Shown here: positions 7,270 to 16,108 of the stretch, in pieces
Layout: every line of letters begins with the position of its first letter
Numbering within the stretch: the first letter of the stretch is position 1
NCBI GenBank assembly: GCA_001896555.1
Contig: MPOS01000007.1
Location: forward strand, 1 to 42,653
DNA from: Candidatus Phosphitivorax anaerolimi
GTDB taxonomy: Bacteria > Desulfobacterota > Desulfomonilia > UBA1062
Direction of reading: 5' to 3'
Length of the DNA stretch: 42,653 nucleotides
Made by a program: the position numbers and the translations under genes
Notes under the pieces: generated by a model
Database searches by the model: none
What the model was told of the DNA's origin: nothing
What the model saw: the letters and a program-made list of their open reading frames with translations, nothing else

Positions 7270-9475
7270 GCTTGTTGTTTGTTTTTTCATTTTTATTGTT
7301 ACCGGTACGGAATGTTGGAGCTATGGCGAAACAGAACACAAAGCAATCAATGAGTGGATACTGGAGCATTCCGTAGGTGGATTTGATTTCGATCAGTATA
7401 CGAGGCAGAATCTGGGCATAGATGGAGGGATGAAGGTAAGAAGCCTGTGGTACATTTATCTTTTCGACTGGCTGACGATCACAGGGTATAAATCGCCGCA
7501 AGAACTGATCGCCCAGGGAGGGATAGAAGAAGACGAGCCTTTCTGGAGATGCAGGCATCACTTCCATGATCCATTGCAGCCGTGGGATCAGGCCGGGTAC
7601 CACTATTCCGGAATCAGCGGAGAGTCATCCATTCTCTGGGCGCAACTGGAAGCAGGGGAGCAGTCCTCGTGGAATGGCGGCAACTACAGTTGGTACGACG
7701 CAAGAGATTATTTCTACAAGGCGCTCACCGGCACGGATTATGAACAGAGGAATAAAGATCTTTATAAGACCTTTCTGGCTGTAGGGCACCTCATGCACCT
7801 GATCCAGGATAGCTCCTGCCCGGAACATGTGCGCAATGACTCGCACGCAATCGGTGGGAGTGTGTATGAGAAACTGGTTACACATTATCATCTTTGCAGG
7901 GAAAAGGAGAAAGAACAAAAGGTCCAAGGATGGCTGCAAAACAGTCAGAATTATGCTTATCCTTTTTATCTTCCCGTACTCAATACAGGCAACCTTCCTG
8001 ACAATGCACGGATCTCCATTGCCAGGATGGTGGACACGGACTGGTATACGGGCGTCAATCCTGGTGTTACCATCAACGCTCTCATCGGCTTGGCCGAATA
8101 TACCAATGCGAACTTTCTCAGCCAGGGCAGGATCTTCTCAGGATATAACTATCCGAATCACATCAGCAGCGTGACCAAGGAGCGGTACGTTATCACAGAT
8201 CCAAGGGACAGCGGAAAAACCATAGAGAGGGAGTATCTAATGAAGATCGGGGACGGCGACACGGGGTACAGGCTCTGTACGACATCGATCACCGGGGCAT
8301 ACGAGCTCGATCTGGCAGACCCGGTCAAAATCTACCGGGTGAGCGCTCTGGATGACAATGTATTGGAAGACTATGCCGGACGGCTGGTCCCTCGGGCCGT
8401 GTCTTACTCAGCACAGCTTCTCAAGCACTTTTTCCGAGGCACCATCGAAATATCCCTGCCCAATGACGGGGTCTATGCCTTCAGGGACAGCGAACCCGCC
8501 GATCCCAAGACCCAGGGATTCAACAAGGTGCAATTGCTTGTCAGAAATACCACCGATACGGGCGAGCGGATGCTGGGCGGCGGCATCGATCTGGTCGTCC
8601 AGTACAGATTTCTGACAGACAGGGCGGATCCATCCGATCCTTCAGCGCATGCAATGGATCCTCTCACAAACGAAACGTATAAGAATTTATCTCCTTCTCA
8701 TATCAGCGATCCCCTGTACATCGTGAAACCTTATCAAGGAAATACTAGTGGTGAGGTAATCAAACCCGGTGTAGCAACCCTTTTGGAGTTTGACCTCGGC
8801 GATGAGGAGATCCCTCTCTGGGCTGCGGATGTAAGGTTTTACGTCGTCTACAAGGGAAGGTTGGGCAGTGAAGAAGGGTATGTGGAAGAGGATGCAGTAT
8901 GCGTGGGATATAAAGACATCTCCGAGCCCACACCGGTGGTTTTCTCCAACAGTACTGACATATTTTGTTATGAAGGTATGTGGTGGTATGACCTGGATGA
9001 AGATGACGGCATGCAGGCATTGAAGTCCATGTATTCCACTGATTTTTGCATCCAGCACATGGGAGTGCACGATCTTCTGGATCTTAAAATTACATTCACG
9101 CCAAGTGGAGTGGAGCCTTCTGATACACCGTTCTACACAATAAGCAAGATTGAGCCTGGACAGTATAAGAGGCTGTACCTGTTAACCGATTATAACGCTG
9201 AGTTTCACTTTTCATTACCATCGTATGCCAGCTGGTTGAGTACTGCCACCGAGGTCGATATCGGGTTGAGAAATAGATGGACATATGAAGATGACATGCG
9301 CATATGGTGGTACCCGATTTTTAGCGAGTATAGGGGGATCGAACTCTGGGAAGGGCGTACGATGGTACCTCAGTGCCCTAGCTGTAGAGAGGGAGAGAAT
9401 TGTCCGGAATGTTCTCTCGATGCAATCGATGATAATCAATACCTTGTTCCTGTTGGGGCATCTTCGATGCCATGA
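7253..9475 (+). CDS. secreted zinc-dependent phospholipase C-like hydrolase, extended
   Basis: A 740-residue exported protein. Starts at 7253 or 7256 are both served by GGAGGAGG (7241-7248); an upstream ATG at 7217 has no such site. The signal peptide is followed by Trp22 and His29. Zinc phospholipases C and S1/P1 nucleases use an exposed N-terminal Trp plus a nearby His as zinc ligands, so cleavage after Cys21 would give this geometry. Further on, GHLMHLIQD-SSCPEH gives His182, Asp186 and His192 with the H-x3-D-x5-H spacing of bacterial phospholipase C, and a His-rich CRHHFHDPL motif supplies more ligands. The enzyme-like part covers roughly residues 22-300. The remaining 400 or so residues are beta-rich and unrecognised, with a Cys cluster near the end (CPSC, CPEC). 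Substrate unknown: phospholipid, nucleic acid or neither. Confidence 0.75.
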   Translation: MMPRNKLVVCFFIFIVTGTECWSYGETEHKAINEWILEHSVGGFDFDQYTRQNLGIDGGMKVRSLWYIYLFDWLTITGYKSPQELIAQGGIEEDEPFWRCRHHFHDPLQPWDQAGYHYSGISGESSILWAQLEAGEQSSWNGGNYSWYDARDYFYKALTGTDYEQRNKDLYKTFLAVGHLMHLIQDSSCPEHVRNDSHAIGGSVYEKLVTHYHLCREKEKEQKVQGWLQNSQNYAYPFYLPVLNTGNLPDNARISIARMVDTDWYTGVNPGVTINALIGLAEYTNANFLSQGRIFSGYNYPNHISSVTKERYVITDPRDSGKTIEREYLMKIGDGDTGYRLCTTSITGAYELDLADPVKIYRVSALDDNVLEDYAGRLVPRAVSYSAQLLKHFFRGTIEISLPNDGVYAFRDSEPADPKTQGFNKVQLLVRNTTDTGERMLGGGIDLVVQYRFLTDRADPSDPSAHAMDPLTNETYKNLSPSHISDPLYIVKPYQGNTSGEVIKPGVATLLEFDLGDEEIPLWAADVRFYVVYKGRLGSEEGYVEEDAVCVGYKDISEPTPVVFSNSTDIFCYEGMWWYDLDEDDGMQALKSMYSTDFCIQHMGVHDLLDLKITFTPSGVEPSDTPFYTISKIEPGQYKRLYLLTDYNAEFHFSLPSYASWLSTATEVDIGLRNRWTYEDDMRIWWYPIFSEYRGIELWEGRTMVPQCPSCREGENCPECSLDAIDDNQYLVPVGASSMP

Positions 9476-9797
9476 GACATTTTGTGAATAGCAATTTATC
9501 AGTATTGATGAAGTATTCTTGAGGACGGCTCGGCGCATGCCGGCCACACGGCCGAATCCTCTGAGGCTTGAAATCAACCGGGGCAGAGACTTTCCGAAGC
9601 GTCTCGTATGAAGCTGTATAGGGAAGACGGCAGGATATTGTCCGTCTTCCCGTGTCAGGTGAAAAGGACATGATCGTCCAAGCTGCCGGATTGATTGTCA
9701 GGGCCGCTTGACTGCGAGCGTTCCCGGTGCATTCTCACTGGTACGACCGCCCGGTTTTTTCAGTGTTACCGCAGGGTCGCCATATCAATACGAATGC
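9476..9797. other. convergent intergenic region with a perfect hairpin
   Basis: These 322 bases lie between two convergent genes. They contain a perfect 10-bp inverted repeat, GGGAAGACGG (9621-9630) with CCGTCTTCCC (9642-9651), with no U-tract on either side. A short GGCC-rich palindromic patch lies near 9536-9560. I see no gene here. Confidence 0.5.
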
Positions 9798-10196
9798 CTA
9801 ATCTCTTTGTGTAAATCTCTTCCTCAGGGCAACTACCCCTACGAGGCCCGTTCCGATAAGGAGCATGGTGGCGGGCTCAGGAACCGGCGCTGAGGCTTCC
9901 TGATCGTCTGTTCCGATGTCGAAGTAATCATCAGGGCCGGGAAACCCACCCGAGCCGGGCAACCCGTCCGGAATGGGGGGTTCGCCGCTCCCTCCCCCTG
10001 TCTGAGATCCTCCCTGATACGTGTCTCCGGTTTCCTCAATGAGGTTCAAATCGGAGCGGGTGTTCAAGGCACTCCAATTGATGTCTGCATACAATCGGGA
10101 AATATCGGTGATCCCGAAATTCAATGCCGATGAACTACCTGGACACATGACTATGAATAGCCCTGCCAACAAACAAATCGTGATTTTCTTCATCAT
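9798..10196 (-). CDS. small PEP-CTERM sorting domain protein
   Basis: A 132-residue exported protein. The signal peptide ends near SSSA-LNF. The centre is Gly-, Pro- and Asp-rich and looks unstructured. The C-terminus shows the PEP-CTERM pattern: VPEPATM, a hydrophobic stretch and basic residues (RKR). The ribosome binding site AGGAG lies 6 bases before the ATG. A -24/-12 promoter sits just upstream (10229-10244), giving a leader of about 20 bases, so expression is probably sigma-54 dependent. The function of the mature part is unknown; it may be a matrix or surface component processed by an exosortase encoded elsewhere. Confidence 0.85.
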   Translation of the reverse strand: MMKKITICLLAGLFIVMCPGSSSALNFGITDISRLYADINWSALNTRSDLNLIEETGDTYQGGSQTGGGSGEPPIPDGLPGSGGFPGPDDYFDIGTDDQEASAPVPEPATMLLIGTGLVGVVALRKRFTQRD

Positions 10197-10228
10197 TGCT
10201 GTCTCCTCTGCTGCATTAGCCCATTCTT

Positions 10229-10244
10229 AGCATAGAAAATGCCA
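10229..10244 (-). promoter_or_regulatory. sigma-54 (-24/-12) promoter of the PEP-CTERM gene
   Basis: Read on the minus strand, TGGCATTTTCTATGCT matches the sigma-54 consensus TGGCAC-N5-TTGCW. GG and GC are separated by exactly 10 bases. The expected transcription start falls near 10218, upstream of the ribosome binding site and about 21 bases before the start codon. Sigma-54 sites upstream of PEP-CTERM genes, with the PrsK/PrsR regulators, are established in related bacteria; those regulators are not in this window. Confidence 0.7.
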
Positions 10245-10440
10245 GACTGGGATGTTCCCATAACATATATAAATAATGGATAAAAACACAAAAAGAAGAG
10301 ATTCTGACAGAAAAAAATAATGCTTTAAAATAGAACGCAAATACCATTTGTGGGAAAATAATTACACACCTATAGAATTGTGAATTTCCATGTGAGGGGT
10401 CCATGCCCAAGGCAGGGTGTAAAGAATTGCACACATAATG

Positions 10441-10468
10441 GCCTCCCGGGTCTTCTGACCCGGGAGGC
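10441..10468 (-). terminator. perfect 12-bp hairpin downstream of lipoprotein gene
   Basis: GCCTCCCGGGTC (10441-10452) and GACCCGGGAGGC (10457-10468) form a perfect stem with a TTCT loop. It starts 8 bases beyond the end of the minus-strand lipoprotein gene. The sequence after the stem on the minus strand is not a clean U-tract, so it may be a weak terminator or an mRNA 3'-end stabiliser. Confidence 0.5.
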
Positions 10469-10475
10469 GGAATAG

Positions 10476-11678
10476 CTATGGCAAACGAGGATGGACTATG
10501 TGTGAAATGTTTTTCATAAGAGCCTGGATTGGGACTGTCTTTGCCGGTGGTGCGATCTGCATTGAGGCGGGTGAAACGGATTCACCCGAGAGGTTTATTT
10601 CGACCAGTTCTAGCAGGTAATCGAAAGTTTCGGGGTCTTCCTCATCTTTTTGTCTAGTATACTCCATCTGTACTTTCACGAGGCCCGTATTCCTGCCGAA
10701 CCACATGGTACCGGAGCCGGTGAGTGTTATCGTCGATTCCCCTATGGTTTCTTCCGAGAATGATTCGGTCGCAAATCTGAGGGCTTCATACGTTCCAGCG
10801 GGAACCGTAACCGATACAATGTCCAGCGGGGTTATGCTCGTAGTGATTGTTCTTGCACCGACTTCGACCGGGGGATTGCTGTGGTTGAAGAGAATCTCCT
10901 CGATCGTGGATTCGTATTCCCGCCCTGCTACGACTAGCTCGGGTTCTTCATCACCAGTGAAGGTGCTGTGCTCGACATTGGTGAACAACCATACGAGCGG
11001 CTCAGCTGAGTACCGTTGATCGTCAATGATTTCTTTGCCATCAAGGGTGTAATAAACTTTTCTTATCAGGACGGTGCAGTCCTCCTTCTCGGGCCCTTCT
11101 GTAACGACTTCGAGGAGATGTGGATTGCCATCGTCGCCCCCATAATGATACGTGGGGTCGATATCATCGTCCTCCAGAGAAAAGGAACTCTTTTGATAGA
11201 CTGTTGGTGCCCCTTGTCTCGTAATTTTATAAATCATCTCATCGCCGGGGCCTGGTTGATAGTAGTAATTGCTGGTATCGATGTTTTCGCTGGTAACGAA
11301 AGACCAGGTATAATATGAACCCAGAGGATTTCCGGATGCATCCTTTACATTGCCGGAAATCGTTACCGTATAGGTAGAGTCTGTCGACAGGGGAAAAGAA
11401 GGCGTCAAGATTACCATAGAGCCCGAGCATTGCAATGAACATGCAATGGATTCATCACCTTTTGTCAGGGTTATGGTAGACGCAGTTACGGTTGCGGGAT
11501 CTACCTCTTTGCTGAAATGTATTTCCACCGCTGTTTCTATTGGGACATCGATGGCGTTATTTGCAGGGACGGTTGACAAGACAGAAAAAACCGTTCCACC
11601 ACCACCTCCACTGCTGCCTCCTCCCCCACACGAGGTGATGAGGCATAGAGCTATGCACAGTACCGACAAATAACGCAT
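10476..11678 (-). CDS. lipoprotein with Big_5-type Ig-like domain
   Basis: A 400-residue lipoprotein. The signal peptide ends in the lipobox ITSC with Cys17, followed by a Gly/Ser linker. Residues about 33-131 form a bacterial Ig-like domain (Big_5): STVPANNAIDVPIETAVEIHF, then TYTVTISGNVKDASGNPL and a closing W-F-V-T strand. The remaining part, about 135-375, is beta-rich with a DUF3108-like feel (VPAGTYEALRF, GSGTMWFGRNTGLVKVQ), a pattern common in secreted proteins of anaerobes. The ribosome binding site GGGAGGAG is strong. It is likely anchored in the outer or inner membrane facing the periplasm. Its specific role is unknown. Confidence 0.8.
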   Translation of the reverse strand: MRYLSVLCIALCLITSCGGGGSSGGGGGTVFSVLSTVPANNAIDVPIETAVEIHFSKEVDPATVTASTITLTKGDESIACSLQCSGSMVILTPSFPLSTDSTYTVTISGNVKDASGNPLGSYYTWSFVTSENIDTSNYYYQPGPGDEMIYKITRQGAPTVYQKSSFSLEDDDIDPTYHYGGDDGNPHLLEVVTEGPEKEDCTVLIRKVYYTLDGKEIIDDQRYSAEPLVWLFTNVEHSTFTGDEEPELVVAGREYESTIEEILFNHSNPPVEVGARTITTSITPLDIVSVTVPAGTYEALRFATESFSEETIGESTITLTGSGTMWFGRNTGLVKVQMEYTRQKDEEDPETFDYLLELVEINLSGESVSPASMQIAPPAKTVPIQALMKNISHIVHPRLP

Positions 11679-11941
11679 GATCTCCTCCCTTGCCTAGCGC
11701 TTTGCTGCATTGATTGAATCGGCAAAATGGGCTTTTTCATAATAACAGAAATCCGATTTGGTTGGCATGGCAAAAAGATAACAGCCTGGTCCCTGTCCAA
11801 TATTGAAGCCCTATGAGCACAGATATAAAAAAGGCTCGTAATCTATCGGATGTATAAGCGCTGGTTCTTTCTCCATTTGATTTGGTTTGATGCATACCTA
11901 AGGTTATATCAATAGTAGTGAACGGCGAGCGGAGGGAGAGT

Positions 11942-14068
11942 ATGAGAGAGGTGGCGGTCGGATTCCTGTGGCACATGCACCAGCCCTATTACAAGAATCC
12001 GGTCACTGGAACCTATCTGCTCCCGTGGGTGCGGCTGCACTCGGTGCGGGGCTATTACGACATGATCGCCCTGCTCGAAGAATATCCGGAAGTGGCCTGC
12101 ACCTTCAATCTCGTGCCCTCGCTGCTCTCCCAGATCATCGATTATACCGATAAGGGACTACGCGACACGGATTTTCTGCTCTCTGAGAAGAGACCTGCCG
12201 ATCTCACCTTTGGTGAAAAAAAGCAGATAATCACCCGTTTTTTCATGGGCAGCTTCCCGACCCTCATCGAGCCCTTTCCCCGGTATAAAAACCTACTGGA
12301 GAAACGCGGCAAGCCGGGCAGAGAGGGAGGGTTCGAGGCTGCGGTGAAGCACTTCAGCGACCAGGACATCCTCGATCTCCAGGTGCTGTTCAACCTCACC
12401 TGGATAGGCTTCATGAGAAGGAAGGACAGGAACATCGCCGACCTGATCAGGAAGGGCAGGTCATACACCGAATCCGACAAGGCCTTTGTGCTCGCCTTTC
12501 ATATCGAGACGATGGAGAAGATCATCCCCTTGTATGCACGCGCCTGTCTGGAAGGGCGGATCGAGATCACCACGTCTCCGTTCTACCACCCCATAGGCCC
12601 CCTGCTCATGAATGTCGGCTATGCCCTGCGCTCAATGGATACGCCCTTGCCTGCCGAGCCGTTCTCCCATCCCGAGGATCTCGATGTTCAGATAGCACGG
12701 GCCATGGACTACCACGAGTCGCTCTTCGGGGTCCGGCCAAAGGGGCTCTGGCCTTCGGAAGGGTCGGTGTGCCCTGAAATGGTGCCGATCCTGGCAGGGC
12801 ATGGGATCAGGTGGATGGCTTCCGATGAGGACATCCTCTTTGCCAGCCTCAAACAGGCCCGGACCGGGGCCGGACTCTACCGGCCTTATGTCGTGGAATA
12901 CGGTGCCTCTGAAGTGGGCATGTTCTTCCGGGACCGGCCTCTGTCGGATAACATCGGGTTCGTCTATGCGAAGAATCCGCCTGAACAGGGAGCAGATAAT
13001 TTCATCGGGTACCTGAAAAATATAGCCAAGGGCGCCAAGGCATACGACTTCAATCCCTTCGTTGCGGTCATCCTCGACGGTGAAAACCCATGGGAGTACT
13101 ACCCGGATAGCGGCGAGCGGTTTTTGAGGCTGCTCTATGAGAAGCTGGACGAATCCCCGGAGGTGAAAACCTCCCGATACAGTGACTTCCTCGACCGGAA
13201 CCCTCCCGACAAGCGCATCGTCAGCCTCTATACCGGCTCGTGGATCAACCACAACTTTTCCATATGGATCGGTCATGACGAGGACCGGAAAGCATGGGAG
13301 ATGCTTGCCCGGACGCGAAGATACCTGGATGAGAAAGGGGACGATGCCCATCCCCTGGCCTGGGAAGAGGTGTACATCGCAGAGGGAAGCGACTGGTTCT
13401 GGTGGTATGGAGAAGATTTCAGCTCGGCCAACGACGAAGACTTCGACAACCTCTTTCGGCTCCACCTCTCGAACTGCTACCGGCTGCATGGCGAGTCTCC
13501 TCCTCTGGAGTTGTCACAGAGCATCATCACGCATCACGAAGTGGTCCCCGTGCGCTTGCCTTCGGGGTTCATCAACCCGGTAATCGATGGACAGGTCTCC
13601 CATTTCTTTGAATGGCTCAAGGCAGGGTGTTATGTGCCGCCGGATACGTCCATGAGCATGTACCGGCGTAAGCCTTTCATGTCCAGGCTCTTCTATGGTT
13701 TTGACCATGAGAATCTCTTTATCCGGCTGGATTTTTCCGCTGTGCCAGGAAACGGCTCGGTAAGTCTTCACGTGGTGTCTCCGGGCGAATATGTGGTATA
13801 TGCACCGCTTAAGGGGGATACCTTGATCATCTATGCCGTCTCGGATAAAACACGGGAAAAGAAGGTGGAGCTTCCAGGCCATGCTTGCCGTAGCATACTG
13901 GAGATGAAGGTGCCCTTTGCCGTGTTGGATGCAGGCCTGTCGCAGCGAATGCGGTTTTTCCTCACGATTCACGAAGGAGACCTCGAAATCGAGAGACATC
14001 CGGCGACAGGGGTGCTATCATTCAGCATACCGGACGAAAAATTCGAAAGGATCATGTGGCATGTCTGA
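11942..14068 (+). CDS. GH57 glycoside hydrolase (alpha-glucan active)
   Basis: A 708-residue family 57 enzyme, cytoplasmic by lack of a signal peptide. The start is ATG 11942, behind GGAGGGAG (11931-11938); the upstream GTG at 11918 has no ribosome binding site. GH57 motifs are present: HMHQPYY (His11, His13), TTSPFYHPIGPL, GLWPSEGSV with the nucleophile Glu273, and VILDGENPWE with the acid/base Asp379. The family includes alpha-amylases, amylopullulanases, branching enzymes and glucanotransferases; the TTSPFYHPI form is closest to the amylase/amylopullulanase group. The next GH57 gene overlaps its end by 8 bases. The pair plus a GalT-like gene suggest turnover of a stored alpha-glucan such as glycogen. 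Confidence 0.87.
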   Translation: MREVAVGFLWHMHQPYYKNPVTGTYLLPWVRLHSVRGYYDMIALLEEYPEVACTFNLVPSLLSQIIDYTDKGLRDTDFLLSEKRPADLTFGEKKQIITRFFMGSFPTLIEPFPRYKNLLEKRGKPGREGGFEAAVKHFSDQDILDLQVLFNLTWIGFMRRKDRNIADLIRKGRSYTESDKAFVLAFHIETMEKIIPLYARACLEGRIEITTSPFYHPIGPLLMNVGYALRSMDTPLPAEPFSHPEDLDVQIARAMDYHESLFGVRPKGLWPSEGSVCPEMVPILAGHGIRWMASDEDILFASLKQARTGAGLYRPYVVEYGASEVGMFFRDRPLSDNIGFVYAKNPPEQGADNFIGYLKNIAKGAKAYDFNPFVAVILDGENPWEYYPDSGERFLRLLYEKLDESPEVKTSRYSDFLDRNPPDKRIVSLYTGSWINHNFSIWIGHDEDRKAWEMLARTRRYLDEKGDDAHPLAWEEVYIAEGSDWFWWYGEDFSSANDEDFDNLFRLHLSNCYRLHGESPPLELSQSIITHHEVVPVRLPSGFINPVIDGQVSHFFEWLKAGCYVPPDTSMSMYRRKPFMSRLFYGFDHENLFIRLDFSAVPGNGSVSLHVVSPGEYVVYAPLKGDTLIIYAVSDKTREKKVELPGHACRSILEMKVPFAVLDAGLSQRMRFFLTIHEGDLEIERHPATGVLSFSIPDEKFERIMWHV

Positions 14069-16106
14069 AAAGATCTATCTGGCGTTCTGTGTTCACTCTC
14101 ACCAGCCTGTGGGAAATTTCCCCAGTGTCTTTGAAAAGGGCGCCCAGGACTGCTATCTGCCTCTTTTGCGCATCTTGACGGAATATCCCGACATCACCAT
14201 GACGCTGCACTATACCGGACCGCTCTGGGAGTGGTTCGATGAGCACGAGCCCGAGTTTTTTACACTCCTGCACACCCTGGTGGACCGCTCCCAGGTGGAG
14301 CTCATGGGAGGAGGATTCTTCGAGCCTATCATGCCGGTGATTCCCGAGGCCGACGCCCATGATCAGATCGAGTACATGAGCGAGTATCTCCAGGCGCGTT
14401 TCGGCTCCAGGCCCCGGGGCCTGTGGTGCGCCGAGCGGATATGGGACCCGGGGATTCCCAAGAAGATATCCGGTTTCGGCATCGAATACACCCTGCTGGA
14501 CGACAGCCATTTTCTCTCTGCAGGGCTTTCTCCCGACGATGTCCATGGGTATTTCATCACCGAGCGCGAGGGCTTCTCCTTAAAGGTGTTTCCCATCGAC
14601 ATGCGGCTTCGCTATCTCATTCCCTTCCGCCAGCCGCACGAGGTGATCGGCTATCTCATGCAGATGAAGAAAAAGGGTGTGAAGATACTCACCTATGGAG
14701 ATGATGGCGAGAAGTTCGGCATGTGGCCGGGCACCCATAAGTGGGTGATCCAGGAGGGATGGCTCAGGAGGTTTTTCGACGAGATCCTCAAGCATTCCTC
14801 CGAGATCGAGCTCGTGCCCTTGAGCCGCGTGGTAGACAGCTTCCCCCCCAACGGGCTCGTCTATCTCCCCACGGGCTCGTACCAGGAAATGATGGAGTGG
14901 AGCCTGTTCGCAGAGCAGGGGAGGCAGTATGAGGATCTCGTGAAGAAGGCCCGGGACACCGGGGTCTGGGACCGCCAGCGGGCCTTCCTGAGAGGCGGGG
15001 TGTGGGACAACTTCTTTGCCAAGTATCCCGAGTCCAATCTCATGCACAAAAAGGGCATGAAGGTGAGCAACCTGGTGAGAAAGTTCGGTCCCTCACGGGA
15101 TGCACTGCGCCATCTCCTCATGGCCCAGACCAACTGCCCCTACTGGCACGGGCTCTTCGGCGGGGTCTATATCAGTTCCTTAAGGCATGCGGTGTACAAA
15201 AACCTGCTCACCGCGGAGGCCCTCATCGACGAAACCCGCTTCAGCAGCGATACCTGGCGCGTAGAGCGCATAGACCACAATCTCGACGGCGCCGAGGAGA
15301 TCCTGGTGTCCGGCAGGAGGTTCAACTGCTACTTTTCTCCGCGGCACAGCGGGTCTGTCTTCGCACTCGAGGACAAGTCCGCCAAGTACAATTTCTCCAA
15401 CATCCTCATGCGCCACGAGGAGATCTATCACCGGAAGATCCAGCATCCGGAAAGGAAGTCTGCGGGAGACTCCACGGGAGAGCCGCTCTCCATCCACGAT
15501 CTCAACCATGAAACGCCCCGGGAATTCCAGGATCTCCTGATCTACGACACCTATCCCAAGTATTCGTTTCTGACCCATTACCTCGATGCACCACCAGACT
15601 GGGACCGGCTGCTGAAGAGAAATCAAGTGGAAAACTCGCTGAGCGCAGACCTTCCCTTTGCCTATGCCTCTCACAGCGAGTCGGATGAATGCTTTACGCT
15701 CTGCTTTTCCGCCCGGCGGGAAGGGCTGGGCATCGAGAAGACCTATCGCCTTTTCAAGGAAGGGCAGGTCAGGGTGTCGCATGCGCTCGAGACATCCCTT
15801 GAGGATGCGTGGCTGGGAGTCGAGTTCAACTTCATGATCATCTCCGGTCAAAGGCCTAAGGTGAACGGAAAGGAGATGGACAATGACCGGGGCAGGTACC
15901 GGGCCGAGAGGATCGATCTGTGGGACGACATAAACGGTGCAGGCCTCTCGATATCCTCCGATGCCCAGTGGGACATCTGCGTGGTCCCGATCGAATGCAT
16001 CTCCCAGAGCGAAGAGGGGTTTGAGAAGACTTTTCAGGGCTGGAGCCTCTACTGGATGAGAAAGGTGCAGGGGGATATTCCCGAGCTCGTGCTTAAGGTC
16101 GGCTGA
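14061..16106 (+). CDS. GH57 4-alpha-glucanotransferase / alpha-amylase
   Basis: A 681-residue cytoplasmic enzyme resembling the Thermococcus litoralis-type 4-alpha-glucanotransferase. Motifs: HSHQPVGNF (His12, His14), MGGGFFEPIM, GLWCAERIWDP with the nucleophile Glu125, and YGDDGEKFGMWP with catalytic Asp214 or Asp215. These positions agree closely with Glu123 and Asp214 of the archaeal enzyme. The C-terminal half matches the DUF1925/DUF1926 beta-sandwich region found in this subgroup. I start it at ATG 14061, overlapping the previous gene by 8 bases with AAGGA just ahead, so translation is probably coupled. The likely reaction is transfer of alpha-1,4-glucan segments between chains, or hydrolysis of them. 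Confidence 0.88.
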   Translation: MSEKIYLAFCVHSHQPVGNFPSVFEKGAQDCYLPLLRILTEYPDITMTLHYTGPLWEWFDEHEPEFFTLLHTLVDRSQVELMGGGFFEPIMPVIPEADAHDQIEYMSEYLQARFGSRPRGLWCAERIWDPGIPKKISGFGIEYTLLDDSHFLSAGLSPDDVHGYFITEREGFSLKVFPIDMRLRYLIPFRQPHEVIGYLMQMKKKGVKILTYGDDGEKFGMWPGTHKWVIQEGWLRRFFDEILKHSSEIELVPLSRVVDSFPPNGLVYLPTGSYQEMMEWSLFAEQGRQYEDLVKKARDTGVWDRQRAFLRGGVWDNFFAKYPESNLMHKKGMKVSNLVRKFGPSRDALRHLLMAQTNCPYWHGLFGGVYISSLRHAVYKNLLTAEALIDETRFSSDTWRVERIDHNLDGAEEILVSGRRFNCYFSPRHSGSVFALEDKSAKYNFSNILMRHEEIYHRKIQHPERKSAGDSTGEPLSIHDLNHETPREFQDLLIYDTYPKYSFLTHYLDAPPDWDRLLKRNQVENSLSADLPFAYASHSESDECFTLCFSARREGLGIEKTYRLFKEGQVRVSHALETSLEDAWLGVEFNFMIISGQRPKVNGKEMDNDRGRYRAERIDLWDDINGAGLSISSDAQWDICVVPIECISQSEEGFEKTFQGWSLYWMRKVQGDIPELVLKVG

Positions 16107-16108
16107 AT

